Assembly: GCA_021736305.1 (NCBI GenBank)
Contig: JAIPGD010000005.1
Span: forward strand, 1-49,058
DNA length: 49,058 nt
Direction of reading: 5' to 3'
Origin: Candidatus Izemoplasma sp.
GTDB taxonomy: Bacteria > Bacillota_I > Bacilli_A > Izemoplasmatales > Hujiaoplasmataceae
Made by a program: the position numbers and the translations under genes. How positions within the stretch are numbered: the stretch's first letter is position 1; each line of letters opens with the position of its first letter. Below the pieces are notes generated by a model. The model saw nothing but the letters and a program-made list of their open reading frames with translations. It was not told where the DNA came from and made no database searches. Below are positions 7,959 to 17,494 of this stretch, in pieces.

Positions 7959-9740
7959 ATGCTGTTTGGCAAACATGTTAATAATTTTTATCTTAAGTAT
8001 GGTGTGTTTTTCTTATTGGGAATTGGTGCATTATTTTTAGTTGATATCTATCAATTGAAAATACCCGAATACATAGGGAATATAATTGATGCATTAAATC
8101 CGAATGAGGAAAGCATTTTTATAATAAATGATTTGGCTGACATAATGCCTATTATTATTGAATTGCTATTTATTGCTTTAGTAATTGTTTTGGGTAGAAT
8201 TTTTTGGAGAATATTTATATTTGGAACATCTAGAAGAATAGATTATGATTTACGTAACAAAATGTTTTCTCACGCAGAAAAACTAAGCCAAAGTTATTAT
8301 GGTAAGAAAAAAACTGGAGGTTTAATGGCGTTATTCACTAACGATTTGAACGCTGTTAGAATGGTGTTTGGTCCTGGAATGTTGATGATGTTTGATGTTT
8401 TGATTTTAGGTACATTGGCTTTTAGAAAGATGTATCTTTTAGATCCATTCATTACATATATGGCTGCGATTCCTCTGGCTTTAATCGCTATTTTAGCGAC
8501 ATATATTTCAAAAATTACTCGAATTAAATTTAAAGAAAGACAAAAAGCCTTTGAAGATTTGAGTGATTTTACTCAAGAAAATTTTTATGGAATTGGTGTT
8601 ATAAAAGCTTTTGTAAATGAAGTAAGAGAAATACGAGAGTTTGCAAAAGTTAATAAAAATAATCGTGAAAAGAATGAAGCATTTATTCGTACTAGAACAA
8701 TATTACATGTTAGTGTTGAATTGTTTATCAATATAGTTAGAGTTATTATGTTAGGTTTAGGGGCATTATTAGTTATGAATACTATCTCAGCTGCTGGATC
8801 TTTTTCTGTTGGGAATTTAACAACATATATAGGCTATTTTGGCGCTTTAATATGGCCAATGATGGCAATAGGTAGACTAATAAATATGCGTGCACAAGGA
8901 AAAGCATCCTTAGATAGAATTTCTGAGTTTTTAGATGAAGAAGTTGAAATTCATGATGACCGAGAAGTATTAGATGTTGATGAAATCAAAGGTAAAATAA
9001 CTTTTAATAATTTGACCTTTGCATATCCAGGAACTGAAGAAAAAGTTTTAAAGAATATTAGTTTAGATATTGAAAAAGGACAAACTGTTGGAATAATTGG
9101 AAGGACAGGCTCTGGTAAAACAACTATGGTTGATTTATTGCTAAGATTATATAACCTTAGAACTAACGAACTTCTTCTAGATGACTACGACATTATGAAG
9201 TTACCGATAAAAACAATTAGAGATTCTATAGGATATGTCCCTCAGGATAATTTTATATTTACGGATGTAATTAAAAATAATATTTCGTTTTCTGAAGATG
9301 AAGTAGATCAAGAATTAGTTAAACAAATGGCTATATATTCTGATGTGCATGATAACATTGTGGATTTCCCAAGACAGTACGATACAATGGTTGGCGAAAG
9401 AGGTGTAACTCTATCTGGCGGTCAAAAACAAAGGATATCAATTGCTCGAGCTTTACTGAAAAAACCAAATATCCTTATTATGGATGATTCTTTTTCTGCA
9501 GTAGACACTAAAACAGAAGAATCGGTTATTGGTAATTTAAGAAAACTTAGAAAAGGCCAAACAACAATAATAATTGCACATAGAATTTCAACAATTAAGC
9601 AAGCTGATCAAATAGTCTTTCTTGAAGATGGCAAAATTTTCGCAAAAGGCACTCATAAAGAGTTGCTAGAATCTTGTGAATTATATAAAGAATTAGTTCT
9701 TCGTCAACAACTTGAATCTGAGTTAGAGGGGGAAGAATAA
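7959..9740 (+). CDS. ABC exporter half-transporter, subunit with degenerate ATP site (BmrC/YheI-like)
   Basis: Type IV ABC exporter subunit: a six-helix membrane domain followed by an ATPase domain with Walker A GRTGSGKTT (about 381-389), signature LSGGQKQR and Walker B ILIMDDS. The catalytic Glu after Walker B is Asp, as in the degenerate-site partner of heterodimers such as BmrC or TM287. It pairs with the next gene, whose ATG overlaps this stop by one base. The start is ATG 7959 because GGTGA (7949-7953) is correctly placed; an in-frame ATG at 7947 lacks an SD. The substrate is unknown; drug or lipid export is typical of the family. Confidence 0.88.
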   Translation: MLFGKHVNNFYLKYGVFFLLGIGALFLVDIYQLKIPEYIGNIIDALNPNEESIFIINDLADIMPIIIELLFIALVIVLGRIFWRIFIFGTSRRIDYDLRNKMFSHAEKLSQSYYGKKKTGGLMALFTNDLNAVRMVFGPGMLMMFDVLILGTLAFRKMYLLDPFITYMAAIPLALIAILATYISKITRIKFKERQKAFEDLSDFTQENFYGIGVIKAFVNEVREIREFAKVNKNNREKNEAFIRTRTILHVSVELFINIVRVIMLGLGALLVMNTISAAGSFSVGNLTTYIGYFGALIWPMMAIGRLINMRAQGKASLDRISEFLDEEVEIHDDREVLDVDEIKGKITFNNLTFAYPGTEEKVLKNISLDIEKGQTVGIIGRTGSGKTTMVDLLLRLYNLRTNELLLDDYDIMKLPIKTIRDSIGYVPQDNFIFTDVIKNNISFSEDEVDQELVKQMAIYSDVHDNIVDFPRQYDTMVGERGVTLSGGQKQRISIARALLKKPNILIMDDSFSAVDTKTEESVIGNLRKLRKGQTTIIIAHRISTIKQADQIVFLEDGKIFAKGTHKELLESCELYKELVLRQQLESELEGEE

Positions 9741-11887
9741 TGCCTAGAATAAAATATGATATTGATGATTATGTTAATCGTGAAATGAATGATACAGAAA
9801 TTATCAAACGTTTATTAACTTATGTAAAGCCATTTTTAAAGCCAGTGATTATATCATTTATCTTAGTTCTTTTAATTGTTGGATTGGATTTGTTAGGTCC
9901 TTTATTTATTTCAGATGTATTAGATTCATTGGGTAAAGAAACTATACCCAAAGTTAGAATTTTAATAGTTGTTATAACTTACTTAGTTTCACTTGGGTTA
10001 TTAGCATTAACAACCTATAAACAAAGAATCATTCTGCAAATGACTGGACAAAAAATAATATATAATATTCGTCGTGATGTATTTAATCATATCGAGACTC
10101 TATCAATCGCACAATTCAATAAAGTGCCGATTGGAAAACTTGTTACTCGTGTTAGTTCTGATATTGATAAACTTAATATGTTATATACAGATGTAGTAAT
10201 TAATGTTTTAAAAGATATTTTAATGGTTATCGGAGTGTTTGTTGTTATGGCAATCTTATCGCCGCGATTAACGCTTTGGTTATCGGGGTTAGTACCACTT
10301 ATTTTCATTGCTTCATATATTTTTAGAAGATTTTCTAGAAAAGCTTTTCGAAAAGTTAGAAGAAATGTATCAATTATTAATGCATTTTTATCTGAGCATT
10401 TATCAGGAATGAAATTAATTCAAATATTCAATCGCGAAGAGAAAAAATTTCAAGAATTTAAAGATAAAAATAATCATCTAAAAGGATCCTATTATCAACA
10501 GATTTTAACCTTTAGTCTTTATAGACCCTTTATGTATATGTTGTACATTCTTGGTTTGATTATCGTTTTATGGCAGGGATCAGGATTAGTAGTACAAGGT
10601 TATATAACTTATGGCGTATTATTTGCATTTACACAATATGTTAGGAGATTTTTCCAACCTATTCAAAATCTAGCTGCACAGTTTAACACATTGCAATCAG
10701 CATTTACCTCAGGTGAACGAATATTTGATATCTTAGATACTGAACCTGATGTTCAAGACAAAGATTCAGCTAAAGAATTAACTAATGTTAAAGGTAAAAT
10801 TGAGTTTAGAAATGTATGGTTTGCTTATAATGAAGCAAAATGGAATAATTTACTAACAATTTCTTCTTTAGTAGAACATAAATCAAAAAAAGTTCCTTTA
10901 AATAAAGTAAATATTAAAAAAGCATTTATTGATGACCACAATACTTTATATTTTATTCTTAGTGACAAGAAACAGATAAAAGCAAGTGATTTGGTTAAAG
11001 GTAGAAACGAAGATATAACTTTTGAAATTGTAGATGATTATCTTGTATGGCGTAATAAATTAGAGCTTAAAAAGCATAAACTTGTGTCTTTAGATATTTT
11101 AAAACAAGCAATTGATCATCAAGGTCGAGAACTTAAGTTTGATATTAGTGATAATATGATTCGTTATCAATTTGTAGATGAAATGGAATGGGTATTAAAA
11201 GATGTTTCATTTGTTGTGGAAGCTAATCAAACGTTAGCATTAGTAGGTGCAACAGGTTCAGGTAAAACAACAATTATTTCATTAATTGTCAGAAATTATG
11301 ATATTCAAAAAGGCCAAATTTTAGTTGATGATATTGATATTAGAGAAATTACAATGAGTAGTTTGCGAAAGCATATTGGCCAAATGTTACAAGATGTATT
11401 TTTGTTTTCAGGAACTATTGAATCAAATATTCGATTAAGAAACGAAAATATCACCGACAAAGAAGTTTTATCAGCTTCAAAATATGTTAATGCGGATTAT
11501 TTTATTCAAAAGCTACCAAATAAATATGATGAATTAGTAAGAGAAAGAGGAAATAATTTTTCTTCTGGGCAAAGACAATTATTATCTTTTGCTAGAACAA
11601 TAGTACATAACCCTAAAATTATGATTCTCGATGAAGCAACCGCGAATATAGATACTGAGACTGAAATGTTAATACAAGAATCACTTAAGAAAATTATGAC
11701 AATAGGAACAATGATTATTGTTGCTCATCGTCTCTCCACTATTCAACACGCTGATAACATATTAGTTATGCAAAAAGGAGAAATAATCGAAAGTGGTAAT
11801 CATCAAGAGTTGTTAAAACAAAAAGGCCATTATTATCAACTGTATCGGTTACAGTATGATAAAAGCATTGAAGATGCAGACATTTAA
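9740..11887 (+). CDS. ABC exporter half-transporter, catalytic partner with an insertion in the ATPase domain (BmrD/YheH-like)
   Basis: Second half of the heterodimer: an N-terminal six-helix domain and an ATPase domain with Walker A GATGSGKTT (503-511), Walker B ILDEATAN with the catalytic Glu intact, and a diverged signature FSSGQRQL. This is the usual reciprocal pattern to the upstream subunit. At 715 aa it is about 110 residues longer than ordinary half-transporters. The extra segment lies at about 368-478, between the A-loop region (VWFAYNE) and WVLKDVSF, inside the ATPase domain. It is followed by a terminator, so the operon is two genes. Confidence 0.88.
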   Translation: MPRIKYDIDDYVNREMNDTEIIKRLLTYVKPFLKPVIISFILVLLIVGLDLLGPLFISDVLDSLGKETIPKVRILIVVITYLVSLGLLALTTYKQRIILQMTGQKIIYNIRRDVFNHIETLSIAQFNKVPIGKLVTRVSSDIDKLNMLYTDVVINVLKDILMVIGVFVVMAILSPRLTLWLSGLVPLIFIASYIFRRFSRKAFRKVRRNVSIINAFLSEHLSGMKLIQIFNREEKKFQEFKDKNNHLKGSYYQQILTFSLYRPFMYMLYILGLIIVLWQGSGLVVQGYITYGVLFAFTQYVRRFFQPIQNLAAQFNTLQSAFTSGERIFDILDTEPDVQDKDSAKELTNVKGKIEFRNVWFAYNEAKWNNLLTISSLVEHKSKKVPLNKVNIKKAFIDDHNTLYFILSDKKQIKASDLVKGRNEDITFEIVDDYLVWRNKLELKKHKLVSLDILKQAIDHQGRELKFDISDNMIRYQFVDEMEWVLKDVSFVVEANQTLALVGATGSGKTTIISLIVRNYDIQKGQILVDDIDIREITMSSLRKHIGQMLQDVFLFSGTIESNIRLRNENITDKEVLSASKYVNADYFIQKLPNKYDELVRERGNNFSSGQRQLLSFARTIVHNPKIMILDEATANIDTETEMLIQESLKKIMTIGTMIIVAHRLSTIQHADNILVMQKGEIIESGNHQELLKQKGHYYQLYRLQYDKSIEDADI

Positions 11888-11901
11888 ATAAAATATATTG
11901 G

Positions 11902-11943
11902 AGGTTAAATAACTTAGCTAGCGCTTAAGTATTTAACCTTTTT
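11902..11943 (+). terminator. terminator of the first ABC exporter operon
   Basis: Imperfect stem AGGTTAAATA / TATTTAACCT (outer arms 11902-11911 and 11930-11939), extended inward with one bulge, then a short T-run. Confidence 0.75.
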
Positions 11944-11970
11944 ATTAAATAAACAATTTATATTCCCTTA

Positions 11971-12000
11971 ATAATTTAGTTGACAATGCAACTAATTTAT
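11971..12000 (+). promoter_or_regulatory. MarR-type operator overlapping the -35
   Basis: Two 12-base arms, ATAATTTAGTTG and CAACTAATTTAT, are inverted repeats matching at 11 of 12 positions with a 6-base centre. The dyad encloses the TTGACA -35. A second perfect dyad ACTTAT-T-ATAAGT (12006-12018) overlaps the -10. Both fit autoregulation by the MarR protein encoded just downstream. Confidence 0.7.
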
Positions 12001-12008
12001 TTTATACT
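11980..12008 (+). promoter_or_regulatory. promoter of the marR-ABC exporter operon
   Basis: A perfect -35 TTGACA (11980-11985), 17-base spacer, TATACT (12003-12008). It is one of the strongest consensus promoters in the window and is covered by inverted repeats. Confidence 0.85.
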
Positions 12009-12046
12009 TATTATAAGTGAAAATACCGGAAATGAGTTGATATTTT

Positions 12047-12478
12047 TTGAATAATAAAAATGAAAGAATGATTAATAAGTATCATTATAAATTTTTAGAA
12101 GATAAATTTAAAGATTTAGAATTAGGGAGAGCAGAAGCTCCTTATTTAAAGATGATTGATGCTCATAGTCCAATTAAAATGAATTCTTTAATAACAAAAG
12201 TTGTTTTTCATAAATCTCATACTACACGAGCAATTAATCAAATGGAAAAAGATGGGTTAATTAAGAAACAAAAAGATCTAAATGATCTACGTAGTTATAT
12301 ATTATCAATTACCGAAAAGGGAAAAAAAATTGCTAAACAAGTTAATCAAATTTTACAAGAGTGGGATGATTTGGTTAACAGCGCTTTAAGTAATGAGGAA
12401 ATTAAACAACTAGATAATATTCGTGAAAAAGTGTATTTAAAGCTTAAAGATTACTTCGAGGAGGACTTTGCGGAATGA
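12047..12478 (+). CDS. MarR family transcriptional regulator
   Basis: Winged-helix repressor of 143 aa. The helix-turn-helix region reads KMNSLITKVVFHKSHTTRAINQMEKDGLIKKQKDLNDLRSY in two parts (recognition helix about 62-73, wing about 78-90); the DLRS wing is typical of MarR proteins. The start is TTG 12047 after GAGTTGAT (12034-12041); an in-frame ATG at 12068 is the alternative. It overlaps the following ABC gene by 4 bases (ATGA). The operon layout MarR plus two ABC half-transporters implies ligand-responsive control of the exporter from the dyad sites at 11971-12018. Confidence 0.88.
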   Translation: MNNKNERMINKYHYKFLEDKFKDLELGRAEAPYLKMIDAHSPIKMNSLITKVVFHKSHTTRAINQMEKDGLIKKQKDLNDLRSYILSITEKGKKIAKQVNQILQEWDDLVNSALSNEEIKQLDNIREKVYLKLKDYFEEDFAE

Positions 12479-14310
12479 AAAGAATGTTTAGCTATTTAAA
12501 ACCTTATAAGTTAAAAGTGTTTTATATTTTCATATTGGTTAGTTTAACTGCCCTTGGAACACTTTTATTACCTAATTATATGAGTAAAATTATCGGGGAA
12601 GGTTTAGATGCCAGGTATGAAGAATTAAACACTAATGATGAATGGGTAGAAGTTGAGAGATGTGATTTAGAAGCTAATCCTGACACTTGTAAGATTATTC
12701 AAACATCTGATTTTGATATTATTATGAAGTATGGTGGAATTATGTTAGGGGTAACTTTAGCATCTACAGTTGCCTTTATTGGACTTATGTATTATTCAAG
12801 TGAAATTTCTAGTAAGGTTGGAAAAGATATAAGAAGTGATTATTATAAAAAAATTAATTCTCTTTCTTTATATGAAACAGGACAATTCGGAACCTCAACG
12901 TTAATTACAAGAGCTACGAATGATGTTATGCAGGTCCAAAATTTTATTATTATGGCATTAAGAATGGTTTTAAGAATTCCGATTTTATTTATTGGTGCTT
13001 TAGTGTTGTCTTTACAACAATCAATAGCTTTAACATTAATTATTTTAGCCGGTGTTCCTTTGCTTCTAATTCTTATTGGCGTAATGTTTAAGTTAGTTGT
13101 GCCTTTATTTAGAAAATTACAAAAAAGAATAGATAAATTAACTTTAGTAACTAGAGAAAGTATTAATGGTGTTAGAGTAATTAGAGCTTTTGGTCAAGGA
13201 GATAGAGAAGTTAAAAGATTTAATGATAATAATGATCGCTTAGCTGAAGTATCATATAAAGCAGGTAAGATTATGTCATTTTTAAATCCTTCAATTAATT
13301 TGATTTTTAATATTGTTATTATTGGAGTAGTATTTTTTGCTTTTCAAATGATTATCAGTGAATCGTTTACTGATTATCAATTTTTAGGAAATGTTTCAGC
13401 TGTTATTCAATATGCAATGCAGATATTATTTAGCATTTTGATGTTAACAATGACTTTTATTTTGTATCCTCGTGCTGATGTTTCGGGTAAAAGGATTAAA
13501 GAAATACTTGATTTAGAATCATCAGTTGTTGATACAGGTAGTAATGAGTTTGATGATTATAATTTTAGAGGACAAGTCGAATATAAAGATGTTTCTTTTA
13601 AATTTCCTGATGCTGAAAAGAATGTTCTTGATAAAATAAGTTTTAAAGCAAAACCCGGAGAAACAATAGCTATTGTCGGTTCAACAGGCTCTGGTAAATC
13701 AACAATAGTAAATCTTATGCCAAGATTTTTTGATATAAGCGAAGGTTCTTTAAAAATCGATAATGTGGATATTAAAGATATTAAATTAAATAAATTAAGA
13801 TCATTAATTGGTTTTGTGCCACAAAAAGCATCTTTATTTAGTGGAACTATAAAATCGAATATTGCTTATGGAAGAGATTATGCATCTGATGAAGAAATAA
13901 AAAAAGCTGCACAAATAGCACAAGCAGAAGAATTTATTGATGAAATGGAAGCTGGTTATGATTCAACAGTAGATCAAGGTGCGACTAATTTTTCCGGAGG
14001 ACAGAAACAACGAATTTCAGTTGCTCGAGCAATTATTAGAAAACCTAAAATATTTGTTTTTGATGACAGTTTTTCAGCACTTGATTTTAAAACTGATTTT
14101 AAATTAAGAAAAGCTTTAAGAGAAGAAATTAAAGATGCAACCGTCTTTATTGTCGCGCAAAGAATTGGAACTATAAGAGATGCTGATCAAATTATTGTAT
14201 TGCAAGAAGGTAAAATGGTAGGTCTTGGAAAACATGAGGATTTAATAGAGTCATGTGAAGTATATCGTGAAATTGCCTTATCTCAATTAGATGAGGAGGA
14301 ATTGTCATGA
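12475..14310 (+). CDS. ABC exporter half-transporter with degenerate ATP site and extended outer loop (TM287-like)
   Basis: Six membrane helices, then an ATPase domain: Walker A GSTGSGKST (about 402-410), signature FSGGQKQR, Walker B FVFDDS. Two catalytic residues are replaced: Asp for the Walker B Glu and Gln for the switch His (VAQRIGT, about 561), the degenerate-site pattern of TM287-type subunits. The loop between the first two helices is enlarged (about 43-80), acidic, and contains two cysteines (63 and 72) predicted to face outward. Overlapping ATGA junctions with marR and the next gene indicate tight coupling. The substrate is unknown. Confidence 0.9.
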   Translation: MKRMFSYLKPYKLKVFYIFILVSLTALGTLLLPNYMSKIIGEGLDARYEELNTNDEWVEVERCDLEANPDTCKIIQTSDFDIIMKYGGIMLGVTLASTVAFIGLMYYSSEISSKVGKDIRSDYYKKINSLSLYETGQFGTSTLITRATNDVMQVQNFIIMALRMVLRIPILFIGALVLSLQQSIALTLIILAGVPLLLILIGVMFKLVVPLFRKLQKRIDKLTLVTRESINGVRVIRAFGQGDREVKRFNDNNDRLAEVSYKAGKIMSFLNPSINLIFNIVIIGVVFFAFQMIISESFTDYQFLGNVSAVIQYAMQILFSILMLTMTFILYPRADVSGKRIKEILDLESSVVDTGSNEFDDYNFRGQVEYKDVSFKFPDAEKNVLDKISFKAKPGETIAIVGSTGSGKSTIVNLMPRFFDISEGSLKIDNVDIKDIKLNKLRSLIGFVPQKASLFSGTIKSNIAYGRDYASDEEIKKAAQIAQAEEFIDEMEAGYDSTVDQGATNFSGGQKQRISVARAIIRKPKIFVFDDSFSALDFKTDFKLRKALREEIKDATVFIVAQRIGTIRDADQIIVLQEGKMVGLGKHEDLIESCEVYREIALSQLDEEELS

Positions 14311-16175
14311 CAGATAAAAACAGTAAAAAGAAAGAAAACACCAGACAAAGCGGTCCAAAACATGGACCTGGAGCAATGGCAATGAATCGCCCCGTTGTTA
14401 AGGCAAAAGACTTTAAAGGGACAACAAAAAGACTACTACAATATATAGGTAATTATAGGATACAATTATTGGTTATTTCTCTTTTTACTATTTTAGTTAC
14501 AGGAGTAATGGTTGTAGCACCTAATTTCTTAAGATTAATTATAAATGACCTACAAAGAATCATTAATGGTTCTATTTCTCAAGATCAAGGTATTTCGAAT
14601 ATAATTACAGCCTTTGTAGTTATTATTTCTTTATATGCCTTAAGATACGTTTTAGAAGTTATCTTACATTTATTAGGAAATAAAGTTAGTATTAGTATTG
14701 GTAAAAAAATGCGTAATGATTTACGAACTAAACTTGAGAAATTGCCAATCAAATACTTTGATGAAAAAAGCACTGGGGATGTTTTGTCAGTATTTTCAAA
14801 TGATGTTGATATAGTTACAAACTCTATACAACAAAGTTTAATTAATGTAATATCTTCAGTTTTCCAAGTATTAGGTATATTAGTTATGATGATAATAATA
14901 TCTTGGAAATTAACAATTATTGCTTTATTTGTCTTACCGTTGTATGTTTTTACAACAATGATTATTGCGAAAAAATCACAAGCAAAATTTAAAGCTCAAC
15001 AAAAAGAATTAGGTAATTTAAATGGGCATATTGAAGAAATATTTACAGCGAGTAAAATTGTAAAATTATTTAATAAAGAAGAAGAAGCCTATAAAGAGTT
15101 TAGTACAATAAATTATAAATTAGCCGATAAAATGCGCGGAGCACAATTTTTAAGCGGATTAATCAGGCCTTTAATGACCTTTATTAGTAATCTTTCTTAC
15201 GTAGCAGTTGTTATTGTTGGTGGTATTTTAGCGGGAGCAACAAATCCATTATTGGTCGGAGATATTACTGTATTTGTTAACTATCAAAGAAACTTTGCTC
15301 AACCAATATTAAATATTGCGAACATTGCTAATCAACTTCAATCTACAATAGCTGGAGCTGAAAGAGTATTTATGGTTTTAGATGAAACTGAAGAATTAAA
15401 TAAGGCCACAGATGATGAGATATGTTTATCTGAAGTCGATGGACATGTGTTGTTTGAGAATATTGATTTTTCTTATTCTAAAGATACCGAATTAATTAAG
15501 AATTTGAATTTAGAAGTGAAACCGGGAAAACAAATAGCAATAGTTGGCCATACTGGTGCAGGGAAAACAACTTTAGTTAATTTATTAATGCGTTTTTATG
15601 AAATTGATAAAGGTGGTATTTATATTGATGGCATAAAAACAACTGATTGTACAAGAGTTTCTTTAAGAAAAAAATTCGGTATGGTATTGCAAGATACTTG
15701 GTTGTTCTCTGGTAGTATTAAAGAAAATGTTGCTTACGGGAAAGCTAATGCTACTGATCAAGAGATAATTAAAGCATGTAAACAAGCTCATGTTCATCAT
15801 TATATTGAAACCCTTCCTGAAGGCTATGATACAGTCTTGAAAGAAGATGCAGATAATATATCCCAAGGACAAAAGCAATTACTCACGATAGCAAGAGCAA
15901 TTCTTTTTGATCCCAAAATATTAATCCTTGATGAAGCAACTTCTTCAGTTGATACGCGAACTGAAAGTTATATTCAGAACGCAATGTTAAAAATGATGGA
16001 AGGGAAGACTTCCTTTGTTATCGCTCATAGATTATCAACCATTAAAAATGCTAATACGATTTTGGTTATGGATCATGGACAAATAGTTGAACAAGGGAAT
16101 CATCAAGAATTGTTAGAAAAAAATGGTGTTTATGCTGATTTGTATAATTCACAATTTTTAAACAAACCAATTTAA
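14307..16175 (+). CDS. ABC exporter half-transporter, catalytic partner (TM288-like)
   Basis: Catalytic partner of the preceding subunit. A basic, Gly-rich N-terminal tail of about 35 residues precedes the first helix; the membrane domain is followed by an ATPase with Walker A GHTGAGKTT, signature ISQGQKQLL, Walker B ILDEATSS with Glu, and an intact H-loop IAHRLST. The weak signature plus intact Walker B is the expected reciprocal of the upstream subunit. Length 622 aa. rimO follows after 12 bases with its own SD, so read-through is possible because no terminator is seen between them. Confidence 0.9.
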   Translation: MTDKNSKKKENTRQSGPKHGPGAMAMNRPVVKAKDFKGTTKRLLQYIGNYRIQLLVISLFTILVTGVMVVAPNFLRLIINDLQRIINGSISQDQGISNIITAFVVIISLYALRYVLEVILHLLGNKVSISIGKKMRNDLRTKLEKLPIKYFDEKSTGDVLSVFSNDVDIVTNSIQQSLINVISSVFQVLGILVMMIIISWKLTIIALFVLPLYVFTTMIIAKKSQAKFKAQQKELGNLNGHIEEIFTASKIVKLFNKEEEAYKEFSTINYKLADKMRGAQFLSGLIRPLMTFISNLSYVAVVIVGGILAGATNPLLVGDITVFVNYQRNFAQPILNIANIANQLQSTIAGAERVFMVLDETEELNKATDDEICLSEVDGHVLFENIDFSYSKDTELIKNLNLEVKPGKQIAIVGHTGAGKTTLVNLLMRFYEIDKGGIYIDGIKTTDCTRVSLRKKFGMVLQDTWLFSGSIKENVAYGKANATDQEIIKACKQAHVHHYIETLPEGYDTVLKEDADNISQGQKQLLTIARAILFDPKILILDEATSSVDTRTESYIQNAMLKMMEGKTSFVIAHRLSTIKNANTILVMDHGQIVEQGNHQELLEKNGVYADLYNSQFLNKPI

Positions 16176-16187
16176 AGAGGTGTAAAA

Positions 16188-17486
16188 ATGAAGATAGGTT
16201 TTATAAGCTTAGGATGCGCAAAAAATCTTGTAGACTCTGAAATGATACTTGGAATACTAAAACAAGCAGGATGTGAGATTGTTAGCGATCCAGAAGCAGC
16301 TGATGCAATATTTATTAATACTTGCGGATTTATCGAATCAGCTAAAAATGAAACAATAAATACGATAAAAGAAATGTCCGAGTATAATAAAAAATTAATT
16401 GTAACTGGTTGTTATGCAAAAAGATATAAAGAAAAACTACTAAAGGAAATGCCTTTTATTGATAAGGTTATAACTTTAGCTGATTATCCTAAGATACATT
16501 TAATATTAAATGATTTGTTTTCAGAAAACCATCTTAAATTTTCTCCCTTAAAATATGAAAATAGATTACTTACAACTTCAAGATTTTCTCCATATGTTAA
16601 AATAGGAGAAGGGTGTAATAATAATTGTACATATTGTGCAATACCGTTAATTCGCGGTAGGTTTAAATCTAAACCATTTAATACAATTATTGAAGAAAGC
16701 AAATTTTTGGCTAAGCAAGGTGCGAAAGAAATTAATTTAATTAGTCAGGATACTTCAAGATATGGTTCTGATTTGACTATTAGTAAAAAATCAATTCTCC
16801 ATGAATTGGTATCTGAAGTATCAAAAGTACCAGGAATTGAAATGGTACGTTTTCTATATCTCTACCCAGATGAAATAACCGATGATTTGATTGAAGAAGT
16901 GAAGACAAACCCTAAAATTGCAAGTTATTTTGATGTTCCAATTCAACATATTTCGGATAGAGTATTAAAAAAAATGAATCGCAGAGGCGATTCAAAATTA
17001 ATAAAAAATATATTGGACAAAATTAGGAATGAAATACCAGAAGCCATTATTAGAACTACTTACATAGTTGGTTTTCCTGGAGAAACAGAAGCTGATTTCG
17101 AGGAGTTATATCAGTTTACTGAAAAGTTTAAATTTGACCGACTTGGAGTTTTCGCTTATTCTAAAGAAGAAGATACACCGGCTTACAAAATGCCTGATCA
17201 AGTATCTGAATCAATAAAACAAGAACGTCTTGATAGAATCATGAAGTTACAAAACAAAATTTCACGAAAATTAAATAAGCAACAAATTAATAAAATTCAC
17301 AAAACTTTGGTTGAAAATTATGATCCTGAAACAAAATTTTATTATGGAAGAAGTTATGCTTTTGCTCCAGATGATATTGATGGAATGATTGTTTTTCAAT
17401 CGGAGAAAGCACTTGAAATTGGAGATTTTGTTAATGTGAAAATTACAACTTCTTTTGGTTATGATTTAATTGGTGATGCTTTGTAG
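16188..17486 (+). CDS. rimO: ribosomal protein uS12 methylthiotransferase
   Basis: Radical-SAM enzyme adding a methylthio group to an Asp of ribosomal protein S12. The N-terminal domain holds Cys10 (LGCAKNLVDSE, the RimO rather than MiaB form), Cys46 and Cys75 for one [4Fe-4S] cluster; the radical-SAM cluster motif CNNNCTYC is at 143-150; a TRAM-like domain closes the 432-aa protein. SD AGAGGTG lies just upstream. It starts a run with the DUF368 gene (8-base gap) and two hydrolases. Confidence 0.94.
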   Translation: MKIGFISLGCAKNLVDSEMILGILKQAGCEIVSDPEAADAIFINTCGFIESAKNETINTIKEMSEYNKKLIVTGCYAKRYKEKLLKEMPFIDKVITLADYPKIHLILNDLFSENHLKFSPLKYENRLLTTSRFSPYVKIGEGCNNNCTYCAIPLIRGRFKSKPFNTIIEESKFLAKQGAKEINLISQDTSRYGSDLTISKKSILHELVSEVSKVPGIEMVRFLYLYPDEITDDLIEEVKTNPKIASYFDVPIQHISDRVLKKMNRRGDSKLIKNILDKIRNEIPEAIIRTTYIVGFPGETEADFEELYQFTEKFKFDRLGVFAYSKEEDTPAYKMPDQVSESIKQERLDRIMKLQNKISRKLNKQQINKIHKTLVENYDPETKFYYGRSYAFAPDDIDGMIVFQSEKALEIGDFVNVKITTSFGYDLIGDAL

Positions 17487-17494
17487 GAGGAAAT

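Noticed and set aside
12047-12478. Possible use of TGA as Trp codon (mycoplasma code)
   Set aside because: TGA ends the MarR frame exactly at a normal family length and overlaps the next start codon; Trp is written TGG throughout the window.
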